DNA of 26,729 nucleotides from Alistipes sp. (GCA_017560305.1 JAFYOF010000175.1:1-26729); one strand, 5' to 3'; positions 15,791-23,978 are shown, numbered from the stretch's first letter. Translations and numbers: made by a program. The notes: generated by a model not told the origin, from the sequence alone.

Positions 15791-17143
15791 TTAGTTTTCA
15801 GGTTTCTGCAGCGGCAGGCGCACGATGAAGTCGCTCTCGGTGTCGATAATCTCGATGTCAGTGCCCGCTATCAACTGCCAGCGGCTGCTCAGGTTCTTCA
15901 GTCCAATACCCGTAGATGGCTCTGGCTCAAGTTTCGGCGCCTTGCGGTTGCTCACCACAAGGGTTGAACCCTCGGTGCGGATTGAGATGTGGAACGGATG
16001 CTTGCGCGTGATGGTGTTGTGCTTCACGGCGTTGCCAATCAGCGGCTGAAGCGTCAGCGCAGGCAGTGTCCACAAGTTGTATTTCTCGTCAATATCAATG
16101 TCGAAGAATAGTTTGTCGGCATAGCGCACCTTGAAAAGTTCGCTGTAGGCCTTGGCAAACTCCATCTCATCTTGCAGCGTAGACTTAGTGTTCTGACCAT
16201 TCTGCAGGATGTAGCGGAAGGTGTACGACAACTGGTCGATATACTCCAGCGCCTTGTCGTCGTTCTTGTCACGCACCAGCATCGAGAGCGAGTTGAGCGA
16301 GTTGAAGAAGAAGTGGGGGTTAATCTGTCCCACCAGCATATTATATCGGCTCTGGATATTCTCCGTACGCAGATGCTCGTTCTCCAAAAGCACCTTCTGT
16401 TGCAGGGAGAGCAACTGATATATACGACCATACAGCACAGCCACCACCAGCGCAACGGTACATTTCAAAATTACCATCCAGTTTATCATCTCGCGCGGAG
16501 ATTGCTGGAATGTCATCACCATTTGCGTTCTGCCAGTCATCCAGCTCACCGTAGGTGCAATGAAGTAGCAGGCAACGGTAATCACCACCACAAGAGCGCA
16601 ACGATACAGATATTTACCCCTTGTGTCAATGCGGAAGGTCATCACTGTCAGCAATACCCACGACAGCAGGAAGTAGAATGCCATCTGCATCATAGTATCC
16701 TGATTGCGTTTTGGGCGGTCATAGATGACAGGTGCTGCAATTTCGTTGCCGTTCTGCATATGCACCTCGTCGAGGCTTGGGTTGCTGTTGCCGCGTGGCG
16801 GGAAGAGTGTGCAGACAATCTCGTCGCCATCCTGCAAGTTGTACCAACGCACCTTGCGGTTGCTCACGAAGATGCTGTCCACCTCAAATGCTCGCATAGG
16901 ATGCTCCAGTACCACCTTCTCGGCGGGGATGATGTAGCCGTAGCCATCGGGCGAGAGGTGTAGTACGCCAGAGCACTCGGGGCGCTCCATCATCTCCTGC
17001 TCGATGCGCTGACGCTGGTCGTTGCTCTCGCGCTCTGCTACAATCATCGAGAGCAGATAGGAAAAATTGATTACCAGCGAGATGACGCAGGCAATCAAGA
17101 TGTTGATGACCAGATTGGAACGCTTGAATTTCAATACATTCAT
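15791..17143 (-). CDS. LytS/YehU-type sensor histidine kinase with Rho-like extracytoplasmic domain
   Basis: The 450-residue inner-membrane kinase has TM1 at about 11-33, an extracytoplasmic loop (about 36-148), then three more helices (about 151-170, 180-200, 220-240), which return the C-terminus to the cytoplasm. A short coiled coil leads into the His_kinase domain: QINPHFFFNSLNSL with phospho-acceptor His277, N-box Asn371 (IGNAVKHN) and G-box TGIGL (411-415). The loop (residues 57-132) closely resembles the RNA-binding cold-shock/OB domain of Rho: GVLHLSPDGYGYI, IFVSNRKVRWYNLQDGDEI, then LFPPRG. Two aromatic positions of the Rho binding face (Tyr68, Tyr70) and a third (Phe92) are kept. It is followed after 17 nt by the LytTR regulator, and is 63 nt downstream of the gamma-carbonic-anhydrase gene without a clear promoter, so it may be part of a longer operon. 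Confidence 0.92.
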   Translation of the reverse strand: MNVLKFKRSNLVINILIACVISLVINFSYLLSMIVAERESNDQRQRIEQEMMERPECSGVLHLSPDGYGYIIPAEKVVLEHPMRAFEVDSIFVSNRKVRWYNLQDGDEIVCTLFPPRGNSNPSLDEVHMQNGNEIAAPVIYDRPKRNQDTMMQMAFYFLLSWVLLTVMTFRIDTRGKYLYRCALVVVITVACYFIAPTVSWMTGRTQMVMTFQQSPREMINWMVILKCTVALVVAVLYGRIYQLLSLQQKVLLENEHLRTENIQSRYNMLVGQINPHFFFNSLNSLSMLVRDKNDDKALEYIDQLSYTFRYILQNGQNTKSTLQDEMEFAKAYSELFKVRYADKLFFDIDIDEKYNLWTLPALTLQPLIGNAVKHNTITRKHPFHISIRTEGSTLVVSNRKAPKLEPEPSTGIGLKNLSSRWQLIAGTDIEIIDTESDFIVRLPLQKPEN

Positions 17144-17206
17144 ATCGTTGTAGTTTTTTATTTTCTCTTTGTGCGGGCAGCAGTAGGGTGGTTGCGGAGG
17201 GGTAGG

Positions 17207-17740
17207 TTACTCTTCCTCCTTATACCACGATGCGTAGAGCTGGTAGTCGCGTGCAGTGCGCTTCACGATATGCTCACGCTGCTCGGGTGTAATCTCCTTC
17301 ACCTTCTTGGCTGGCACGCCTGCGTAAACAGAGTTTGGCTCCAACTGCGCACCCGACAATACCAATGCGTTTGCTGCGATGATGCAGCCCTCAGGCACTA
17401 CGGCGTTATCCAGTACGGTTGCTCCCATACCGATAAGCACGCTGTCACCGATGATTGCGCCGTGAATGGTTGCGTTGTGACCCACCGACACATCGTTGCC
17501 GATGTGAGTCTGCGATGGCTTTGGTGACTTGTCGTAGAGGGTGTGGATAACCGCACCATCCTGAATATTTGTGCGGTCGCCGATGGTGATTTTGTTCACA
17601 TCGCCACGCAACACTGCGCCATACCAGATCGAACAATCCTTACCGATTGTCACATCGCCGATAATAGTAGCAGTCTCTGCCAAAAAAGTATTCTCTCCAA
17701 TCGAGGGTGTGCAGCCCCTCACTTTTCTAATCAGTGCCAT
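17207..17740 (-). CDS. Gamma carbonic anhydrase family (hexapeptide-repeat) protein
   Basis: The 177-residue left-handed beta-helix protein forms trimers in this family. Hexapeptide repeats run from about residue 11 to 145 (TATIIGDVTIGKDCSIWYGA, VSVGHNATIHGAIIGD and similar), followed by a C-terminal helix. The three zinc-ligand histidines of gamma carbonic anhydrases are present as His66 (VIHTLY), His88 (VGHNA) and His93 (TIHG), with the family spacing of five between the last two. The RGDVNKITIGDRTNIQDG stretch is diagnostic for the YrdA/PaaY/CaiE-like branch. Reversible CO2 hydration is possible, but many members show weak or no activity. It lies 37 nt downstream of mazG in the same direction. 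Confidence 0.93.
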   Translation of the reverse strand: MALIRKVRGCTPSIGENTFLAETATIIGDVTIGKDCSIWYGAVLRGDVNKITIGDRTNIQDGAVIHTLYDKSPKPSQTHIGNDVSVGHNATIHGAIIGDSVLIGMGATVLDNAVVPEGCIIAANALVLSGAQLEPNSVYAGVPAKKVKEITPEQREHIVKRTARDYQLYASWYKEEE

Positions 17741-17747
17741 AAGTTTT

Positions 17748-17779
17748 AATTCAAAATTTAGAATTCAAAATTCAAAATT
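17748..17779. repeat. Three copies of AATTCAAAATT
   Basis: The near-palindromic 11-mer AATTCAAAATT occurs at 17748, 17762 and 17769 (the last two overlapping), filling the short mazG/carbonic-anhydrase gap; the last copy overlaps the mazG stop codon. It is a simple AT-rich repeat of unknown role. Confidence 0.6.
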
Positions 17780-18545
17780 ACTCATTCTTCTTTGCATTTC
17801 GCCAGAGCACATCCAGCTCCTCGGCGGTCATCTCCGAGAAGAGGCGGTCGCCAGCCTCTGCCTCCATATGCTGGAAGCGTGAGATGAACTTCTTGTTGGT
17901 CTTCTCCAATGCCAACTCGGGGTCAATGCCGTACAAACGACACATATTGATCAGCGCGAAGAACAGGTCGCCAATCTCGTCGGCGGTGCGCTCGTGGTTG
18001 CCCGCAGCCATCTCCACCTCGATTTCGGCAATCTCCTCCTTGACCTTTGCCCATACATCCTCCTTCTGCTCCCAGTCGAAGCCCGACGATGCAGCCTTCT
18101 CGCCCACGCGGAAAGCCTTTACCATTGCTGGCAATGAGCGTGGTACACCACCAAGGATGCCGCCCTGACGCTTCTTCTTGCGGAGTTTCAACTCCTCCCA
18201 GTTCTGCATCACCTCGGCAGGTGTGTCGGCGTGGATGTCGCTATAGACATGAGGGTGGCGGTAGATGAGTTTGTCGCACTCGGCATCGGCTACATCGGCA
18301 AAATTGAACTTGCCCTCCTCCTCGCCAAGTTTCGAGTAGAACACCACATGCAGGAGCAGGTCGCCCAACTCCTCCTTGATACCCTCCATATTACCCTCGG
18401 CGATGGCATCCACCAACTCATAGGTCTCCTCTATTGTGTTGTTGCGCAACGACTCGAATGTCTGCTCACGGTCCCAGGGACACTTCTCGCGCAAGGTGTC
18501 CATCACCTCCAGCAGACGCGCTGCGGCTTTAAGTTTGTTCTCCAT
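17778..18545 (-). CDS. mazG: Nucleoside triphosphate pyrophosphohydrolase MazG
   Basis: The 255-residue all-alpha protein has two tandem MazG domains and hydrolyses (d)NTPs to NMP and pyrophosphate, a house-cleaning and ppGpp-lowering function in the family. The N-terminal domain shows KCPWDREQTFESLRNNTIEE and the Mg2+-binding EExxE...ExxD arrangement (Glu39/Glu40/Glu43, Glu58/Glu59/Asp62), then YRHPHVY. The linker has LRKKKRQGGILGGVPRSLPA, a highly conserved MazG signature, and the second domain has EEIAEIEVEM and DEIGDLFFALINMCR. The length is as expected (about 260). It is divergent from the hexosaminidase gene across an 86-bp promoter region. Confidence 0.97.
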   Translation of the reverse strand: MENKLKAAARLLEVMDTLREKCPWDREQTFESLRNNTIEETYELVDAIAEGNMEGIKEELGDLLLHVVFYSKLGEEEGKFNFADVADAECDKLIYRHPHVYSDIHADTPAEVMQNWEELKLRKKKRQGGILGGVPRSLPAMVKAFRVGEKAASSGFDWEQKEDVWAKVKEEIAEIEVEMAAGNHERTADEIGDLFFALINMCRLYGIDPELALEKTNKKFISRFQHMEAEAGDRLFSEMTAEELDVLWRNAKKNE

Positions 18546-18574
18546 AAAATCTGTTAATTGAAATAAATCATCTA

Positions 18575-18582
18575 CAAAGTTA
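18575..18582 (-). promoter_or_regulatory. -7 box of mazG
   Basis: Minus-strand TAACTTTG matches TAnnTTTG and lies 30 nt upstream of the mazG start codon. No good -33 TTTG is seen. Confidence 0.5.
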
Positions 18583-18611
18583 TGATTTTTAGCGTGAAAA
18601 TAGTATATTTG
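18581..18611 (+). promoter_or_regulatory. Promoter of the GH20 hexosaminidase gene
   Basis: TATATTTG (18604-18611) is a perfect TAnnTTTG -7 box; TATG lies 19 nt upstream (18581-18584) as a weak -33 element. It overlaps the divergent mazG -7 box by two bases, so the two promoters may compete. The start codon is at 18632, leaving a very short leader. Confidence 0.6.
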
Positions 18612-18631
18612 TATGTAATATTTTTATCGCT

Positions 18632-20800
18632 ATGAGAAGATTTTGGCTAATTGTAATGCTCTCTGCGGTGATTTTTCACCTCACGGCATCAGCGCAGAAT
18701 GTTGTGCCCGAGCCCATAAAGATTGAAAAAAGGAACGGAGCATTCAATATACTAACAACAACTAAAATTACACACAGTTCGGGGCTCCGTTCCTTGGCTG
18801 AACGCCTTGCGGAGTATCTCCCGCTCGACATTCGCGAATATAACGGCACGCAGAGTGGTGATATTGTGTTGCGCCACAGTGAAATATTGGCGGCGGAGGC
18901 CTATTGCCTTGTGGTGGGCGAGGGCGGTATCACCATCGAGGGCGGCTCGCCCGCCGGAGTGCATAACGGCATAGAGACCCTGCTGCAACTTCTCCCCTCG
19001 ATGGTCTACTCGAAGGAGTTGTCGTTCCCCGTGGCGGTGGGCTGTTGTGCGGTGGAGGATGAGCCGAGGTTTGCCTATCGCGGATTTATGCTCGATGTAT
19101 GTCGCACCTGGATGTCGGTGGAGGAGGTCAAAACTTTCATCGAGCGTCTGGCGCACCATAAAATCAACAAACTGCATATCCACCTCTCGGATGACGAGGG
19201 CTGGCGCATCGAAATCAAGTCGCACCCCGATTTGACCGAGGTGGGCGGCTATCGTGGCGTGGGCTCGCCCGTGGCGGCTCGCTATGGCAAGTGGGATGAG
19301 CGCTACGGCGGATTCTATACGCAGGAGCAGATGCGCGAGATTGTGGAGTATGCAGCGGTGCGCAACATCGAGGTTATCCCCGAGATTGACCTGCCTGGTC
19401 ACAGCCACAATCTGGCGCGCGTGCGACCCGAGATACTCTGCAACTACACCCCTGGTTTGAAGGCCTCAGATGGCTATGATACGCGCAGCGTGATGTGTGT
19501 GGCGAAGCAGAGCAACTACGATTTGCTTGACGATATCTTCCGCGAGTTGGCGGATGTTTTCCCATCGAAGTGGGTGCATATCGGCGGTGACGAGGTGAAC
19601 ACCTCGCAGTGGAGTCGTTGTCCCGACTGCAAGGCGCTGATGGCGAGCGAGGGTATCGGTATAGAGAAGTTACAGGAGCACTTTATGAATCGTGTGGCGA
19701 AGATTGTAGGCAACTACGGCAAGCACCCCTGCGTGTGGAACGAGGCTATGAAGGCGGGAACGCTTACAAAGAGCGCGCAAGTGTATGGCTGGGAGAGTGT
19801 TGCGGCGTGTCGCAAGGCTGCGGCGGAGGGCTATAAGACCGTGGTGATGCCTGGCGCATACTTCTACTTCGATATGCGTCAGACTCAGCGCGAGCCTGGT
19901 CACGACTGGGCGGCTATCTTCGACGCGAAGAAACCTTTGTCGTTTGACTTCGTGGAGCAGGGCTTCACCGAGGCGGAGATGAAGAGTGTCGTTGGCGTGC
20001 AGGCGTCGTTCTTTAGCGAACTTTATATCTCTCACCGCGAGGATGAGCACGACTATATCTACTACCAGACCTATCCCCGTATCTGCGCCCTGAGTGAGTT
20101 GGCGTGGCGTGGCGATGGTGGCGAGTGGAAGCCTTTCTACGCCAAGATGGTGGAGAGCCATTATAGCCGTATGGTGGCGATGGGTATCGATTTCCGTTTG
20201 TTCCCGCCCGTGGTGAGTTATGCCGATGGGGTGCTGAAGGCCTCGACCGATGATAGTGCACATATATATTATAATATAGTGGGCGACGCAGAGCCCAAGC
20301 GCTACGAGCGCCCAATCACTACCGACAAACCGCAACTCTACTCATTCTTCAGCCGTATGGGCGGAGCGCAGAGCCCCGAGGCGGCGGTGAAGTCGCACTG
20401 GCGTATGTTGCAACCCACGGTGAAGATTACCTCATCGATGGAGCCCAGCGAGCGCTTCCCGTTCTCGAATGCCGAGGGCTATGGTCGCATCTCTCGCACG
20501 GCGAGGGTCTGCCGCGAGGGCGACTGGCTGCTCTACACATTTGAGAAACCCGTGTCGTGCCGCAGAATGGAGATATCTACGGGTAATCTCCAGTTGCCCC
20601 GCTACATCTTTAATGCCGGATATATGGAGGTGAGCGAGGATGGCGTGAACTTCAAGCGTGTGGATGAACTGAAAAATGGCGGTTGCGCTATTGAAAACCC
20701 CTCGCGCCCAATCAAGGCGGTGAGAATAGTTTGCACCGAGAGTGGCAATGGTGCCGATTTTGTCACTGTGCAAGCACCTAAAGTCTACCCTAAACTCTAA
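18632..20800 (+). CDS. Beta-N-acetylhexosaminidase (GH20), secreted
   Basis: The 722-residue protein has a signal peptide (MRRFWLIVMLSAVIFHLTAS, cleavage after AQ), a GH20b N-terminal domain (about 22-145), and a TIM-barrel catalytic domain (about 147-500). The catalytic Asp320-Glu321 pair lies in VHIGGDEVNTSQW: Asp orients the substrate N-acetyl group and Glu is the acid/base of substrate-assisted catalysis. FAYRGFMLDVCRTW, LHIHLSDDEGWRIEI and IPEIDLPGHSHN are further GH20 signatures. The C-terminal part (about 600-720) looks like a carbohydrate-binding F5/8-type beta-sandwich (YMEVSEDGVNFKRV). It should release terminal GlcNAc/GalNAc from host or microbial glycans. It leads a three-gene operon, 5 nt before the LOG-family gene. 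Confidence 0.95.
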   Translation: MRRFWLIVMLSAVIFHLTASAQNVVPEPIKIEKRNGAFNILTTTKITHSSGLRSLAERLAEYLPLDIREYNGTQSGDIVLRHSEILAAEAYCLVVGEGGITIEGGSPAGVHNGIETLLQLLPSMVYSKELSFPVAVGCCAVEDEPRFAYRGFMLDVCRTWMSVEEVKTFIERLAHHKINKLHIHLSDDEGWRIEIKSHPDLTEVGGYRGVGSPVAARYGKWDERYGGFYTQEQMREIVEYAAVRNIEVIPEIDLPGHSHNLARVRPEILCNYTPGLKASDGYDTRSVMCVAKQSNYDLLDDIFRELADVFPSKWVHIGGDEVNTSQWSRCPDCKALMASEGIGIEKLQEHFMNRVAKIVGNYGKHPCVWNEAMKAGTLTKSAQVYGWESVAACRKAAAEGYKTVVMPGAYFYFDMRQTQREPGHDWAAIFDAKKPLSFDFVEQGFTEAEMKSVVGVQASFFSELYISHREDEHDYIYYQTYPRICALSELAWRGDGGEWKPFYAKMVESHYSRMVAMGIDFRLFPPVVSYADGVLKASTDDSAHIYYNIVGDAEPKRYERPITTDKPQLYSFFSRMGGAQSPEAAVKSHWRMLQPTVKITSSMEPSERFPFSNAEGYGRISRTARVCREGDWLLYTFEKPVSCRRMEISTGNLQLPRYIFNAGYMEVSEDGVNFKRVDELKNGGCAIENPSRPIKAVRIVCTESGNGADFVTVQAPKVYPKL

Positions 20801-20805
20801 ATACT

Positions 20806-21924
20806 ATGCAGAACTACCTTGAGATAGATTCGCTGGAGGCGCTGGAGCGTCTGCTCGATAGTGATGGCGTAATCACTCGTTGTGCCTTTCAATGTATAGA
20901 TTTCTACGATGTGCCCCAAGCCATCGAACGCTTCTATAGCGACTGCATCTTTATGGGGTGTCGTATCCCCGAGCAGATGATGCGCGGAGTGGATAACCGC
21001 TGTTACCTCTTCCCATCATTGCGCAAGCCTTTCAACACCTTCCCTCCGCGTCTGTATGATGCGCAGACCTTGTATGCGGGCTTTGACCCTCGCTCGGAGG
21101 CAAGTTTTCGTGAGTGCTACGACTCAAGGGTCTACCGCCACTATGTGGGCAAGGGAAAGATTTCGTCGGATGTAAGCGAGATGCTGGCGCGAGCCCTCCA
21201 CGACCACTCGATACGTGATGCCCTGCACAATATGCTGGCGCGCTACGATGAGCGCAAGGTGGTGGCGGTGATGGGTGGTCACGCCGTGCTGCGCACCGAT
21301 GCTAACTATGTGAAGATAGCCCTCATCAGCAAACTTCTCACCGAGCAGGGTTACCTGATGCTCAGCGGTGGCGGACCAGGTGCTATGGAGGCGACACACC
21401 TCGGCGCGTGGATGGCGGGCAGAGAGGAGTGGGAACTCTTCGAGGCGGTTGAGATGCTGGTTGATGCCCCCTGCTATAAGGATGCGGGCTGGCTATCGTC
21501 GGCATTCGATGTCATTGAGCGTTACCCTCGCCGAAAAGATTTTTGCAGCATAGGCATCCCTACTTGGTTCTATGGTCACGAGCCCGCAACGCCCTTTGCG
21601 AGCCACATAGCCAAGTATTTCGACAATAGTGTGCGCGAGGATGGTCTGCTGGCGGTGGCGAAGGGTGGCGTAATCTACACCCCAGGCAGCGCTGGTACGA
21701 TGCAGGAGATTTTTCAAGATGCGGCGCAGAACCACTACGAGACATTCGGCTTCGCCTCGCCGATGGTATTCTTTGGCGAGGAGTATTGGACAAAGCAGGT
21801 GCCTGTGTATGAATTGCTCGAAAAGTTGCAGCAGCAGGGCAAGTATCGTAATTTGTTGCTTTCAATCACCGATGATATCGAGAGCGTTGTGGAGCATATC
21901 CTCTTGTTCGGTAGTGCGGCGTAG
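20806..21924 (+). CDS. LOG-family Rossmann-fold nucleotide-binding protein
   Basis: The 372-residue cytoplasmic protein has no signal peptide. An N-terminal domain of about 145 residues (FQCIDFYDVPQAIERF, CIFMGC) precedes a LOG-type Rossmann domain (about 150-365). The two LOG motifs are present: GGGPGAMEA at 188-196 and PGSAGTMQE at 293-301; the usual PGGxGTxxE has Ser295 in place of the second Gly. An RRK at 242-244 fits the conserved LOG Arg/Lys. LOG proteins are phosphoribohydrolases that cleave nucleoside 5'-monophosphates to base and ribose 5-phosphate (cytokinin-activating LOG, bacterial PpnN). Length and N-terminal extension are more PpnN-like or actinobacterial-like than the short plant type. 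Its place between two exported glycosidases is odd and may only reflect co-transcription. Confidence 0.82.
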   Translation: MQNYLEIDSLEALERLLDSDGVITRCAFQCIDFYDVPQAIERFYSDCIFMGCRIPEQMMRGVDNRCYLFPSLRKPFNTFPPRLYDAQTLYAGFDPRSEASFRECYDSRVYRHYVGKGKISSDVSEMLARALHDHSIRDALHNMLARYDERKVVAVMGGHAVLRTDANYVKIALISKLLTEQGYLMLSGGGPGAMEATHLGAWMAGREEWELFEAVEMLVDAPCYKDAGWLSSAFDVIERYPRRKDFCSIGIPTWFYGHEPATPFASHIAKYFDNSVREDGLLAVAKGGVIYTPGSAGTMQEIFQDAAQNHYETFGFASPMVFFGEEYWTKQVPVYELLEKLQQQGKYRNLLLSITDDIESVVEHILLFGSAA

Positions 21925-21959
21925 TGTTTGATTTGTAATATTTTAATTGTGAAATAGCA

Positions 21960-23978
21960 ATGAAAAAGTTGTTTTATATCGTGCTGATGTTCTGTTTGGC
22001 TGCTTGCAGCGGCGGAAATGTCAGCGAGGATGTGGTTGTGGAGTTGCAGAGCAAGAGTTTCGATTTCTCCACCGACCACGAACCCGTAGTCTTGAACGAG
22101 GGCGAGGTATTTCAGTGCGACGCCGATGCGGAGCAGGGATTTACTCTCTCGCTGCAGGTTGATTTGGAGCAGTTGAACGGTGCAGACGCAGAGACTCTCT
22201 TTGAGTTGGGCGATGTTGCCAAGCTTTCTTATCGTCAGCACAACCCCAACCACTGGTATCCGCAGAACTATCCTGCCTACAAGATGGAGGATGGCTCTCT
22301 CCCCGTGCTTGAGGCAGAGATTCTGCTTCGCTCCTATGCGGGCGACCGTACCGACCGATTGGTTGTCGGAGTGCCTCTGGCGATGCTTGAGCGACCTTTC
22401 AGCAAGCACGATGTGGTGTTACACTTTACGGGTGTGGAGTTTAGCATATATGTAGATGGCAAGTTGTATGACAACGACTTTGCAATCGGCTACCCCTCGT
22501 TGCAGGGCAAACTCGCGGTCAAGAAGGGTCAGGGTGTTGAATTTTACGCTCCTGCTTTACAACCAACTATGGTGGAGGAGTATAAGACAGACAACAACAT
22601 TCAATACTGGACACCGCCGTTCCATAATGCGTGGGTGGGTGATGTGGCGACAATCTACCACAATGGTCGCTACCATATCTTCTACCTCTTCGACCGTCGT
22701 GGTCACGCCAGCAAGCTGGGTCGTGGCGGTCACTACTTCGAGCACCTTTCGACCGAGGACTTCAAGACCTGGGTTGAGCACGAGCCCGCGGTGCCGATTG
22801 ACCATCAGTGGGAGACGCTGGGTACGGGTACACCGTTTGTCTACGATGGCAAGTTGTGTCTGGCGTATGGTCTGCACACAACCCGCATCTTCCCTCGCGA
22901 GAAGACCTCGCTGCCGATGATGTGGGACTATTTCAACGAGCATAAGAAGACTCAGGTTGTGGACTACACCACGCTGCAGGATGTTGTGGCGGCGGGAACA
23001 ACCTACTCGGTCAGCGCAGATGGTGTGGCGGAGTTCAGCAAGAGTCACTCGCTCGTTCACCCTTGCGAAAATCCAAGCATCTTTATCGATAGTGAGGGCG
23101 GTCTGCGTATGCTGGCCAACTACGGCGCACGCGGAGAGTGGAGCGCCGAGTCGCTTGCCGATGGCTGGAAGTGCGAGAATGAGAGTTTCCCTCCTGGAGG
23201 CGACTGCACATTCTTCTTCGAGTGGGGCGACTACCAATATATTATAGGTGGCTTCCGTCAGCTCTTTTCTCGTCGCTCGGGTGAGTCTGATGAGTGCTGG
23301 TGGGATATGGTTGCAGAGTGTCGCGATATGTATAATGGTATGTCGGTGCCAGCGGTGAGCGAGATTTCCGACTCTCGCCGACTGATGGCGGGCTGGGTGA
23401 AGACCCAGAACTGGGGCGGTGTGCTGGCGGTACACGAGATGGTGCAGTTCCCCGATGGCGCACTTGGCAGCAAGTGGATGGAGGAGATTGTCCCCGCAAC
23501 CGAGAGGGCGGTGGTCTGCTCGCCCGAGGAGCGCATTGTGGCCGACGAGCCTTCGTTTATACTTACATTCGATGTTGAGCCCGACAAGGATTACCGAGGC
23601 AGGGTAGGCGTTACTCTGTGTGGTGAGGATGGCTCAAAGAGTGACTGCGAGTGGCAGTTGATGCTTGATAGATGCCGTGCGCAGTTCTCAAATGCCGTGG
23701 AGGGCGACTTTGCAAAGAGCGAGCGCACGCTGCGAGAGGGTGGTGATGCCTCTGGCGCGTTTAACTACGCCATTGCGGGCGGAATGCCGCAGAAGGGCAA
23801 TGTGCAGGTGAGAATGTGCGTCTATAATCATAGCAAGTTGCGCGGCTCGATTGTCGATGTCGAGATTGCGGGTCAGCGCACGATGTTGAGCTACCGTCCC
23901 GATTTGCAGGTCGAGGGCGTCGAGTTCCGCACCGATGGAGTTAAGGTGAAAAATATCCGCAAGGCAAATCTGAAGTAG
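21960..23978 (+). CDS. GH32-like five-bladed-propeller lipoprotein
   Basis: The 672-residue lipoprotein has signal peptide MKKLFYIVLMFCLAAC with lipidated Cys16, followed by SGGNVSEDV. Residues about 30-200 form a LamG/jelly-roll-like sandwich (FTLSLQVDLEQLN, FSIYVDGKLYDND). From 215 the sequence fits the GH32 N-terminal propeller: AWVGDVATIYHNGRYHIFYLF aligns with the WMNDPNG...YHLFYQ region, placing Asp228 as nucleophile. The RDP motif is replaced by ENP (370-372) and the EC acid/base motif by DC (415-416, with Glu421 nearby). A C-terminal beta-sandwich follows (about 540-672). It may be a glycosidase of altered specificity or a binding protein; a GH43-like assignment is the main alternative. 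It begins 35 nt after the LOG-family gene and ends at a terminator. Confidence 0.7.
   Translation: MKKLFYIVLMFCLAACSGGNVSEDVVVELQSKSFDFSTDHEPVVLNEGEVFQCDADAEQGFTLSLQVDLEQLNGADAETLFELGDVAKLSYRQHNPNHWYPQNYPAYKMEDGSLPVLEAEILLRSYAGDRTDRLVVGVPLAMLERPFSKHDVVLHFTGVEFSIYVDGKLYDNDFAIGYPSLQGKLAVKKGQGVEFYAPALQPTMVEEYKTDNNIQYWTPPFHNAWVGDVATIYHNGRYHIFYLFDRRGHASKLGRGGHYFEHLSTEDFKTWVEHEPAVPIDHQWETLGTGTPFVYDGKLCLAYGLHTTRIFPREKTSLPMMWDYFNEHKKTQVVDYTTLQDVVAAGTTYSVSADGVAEFSKSHSLVHPCENPSIFIDSEGGLRMLANYGARGEWSAESLADGWKCENESFPPGGDCTFFFEWGDYQYIIGGFRQLFSRRSGESDECWWDMVAECRDMYNGMSVPAVSEISDSRRLMAGWVKTQNWGGVLAVHEMVQFPDGALGSKWMEEIVPATERAVVCSPEERIVADEPSFILTFDVEPDKDYRGRVGVTLCGEDGSKSDCEWQLMLDRCRAQFSNAVEGDFAKSERTLREGGDASGAFNYAIAGGMPQKGNVQVRMCVYNHSKLRGSIVDVEIAGQRTMLSYRPDLQVEGVEFRTDGVKVKNIRKANLK

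Noticed and set aside
16172..16963. Plus-strand open frame of 263 codons opposite the histidine kinase
   Set aside because: Antisense to clear kinase motifs; the translation is rich in His/Leu/Val and resembles no protein family.
22557..23435. Minus-strand open frame of 292 codons inside the GH32-like gene
   Set aside because: It is antisense to a well-supported lipoprotein gene, its composition is His/Arg/Thr-rich without motifs, and it has no promoter or start context; it is a shadow of the codon bias in the real gene.
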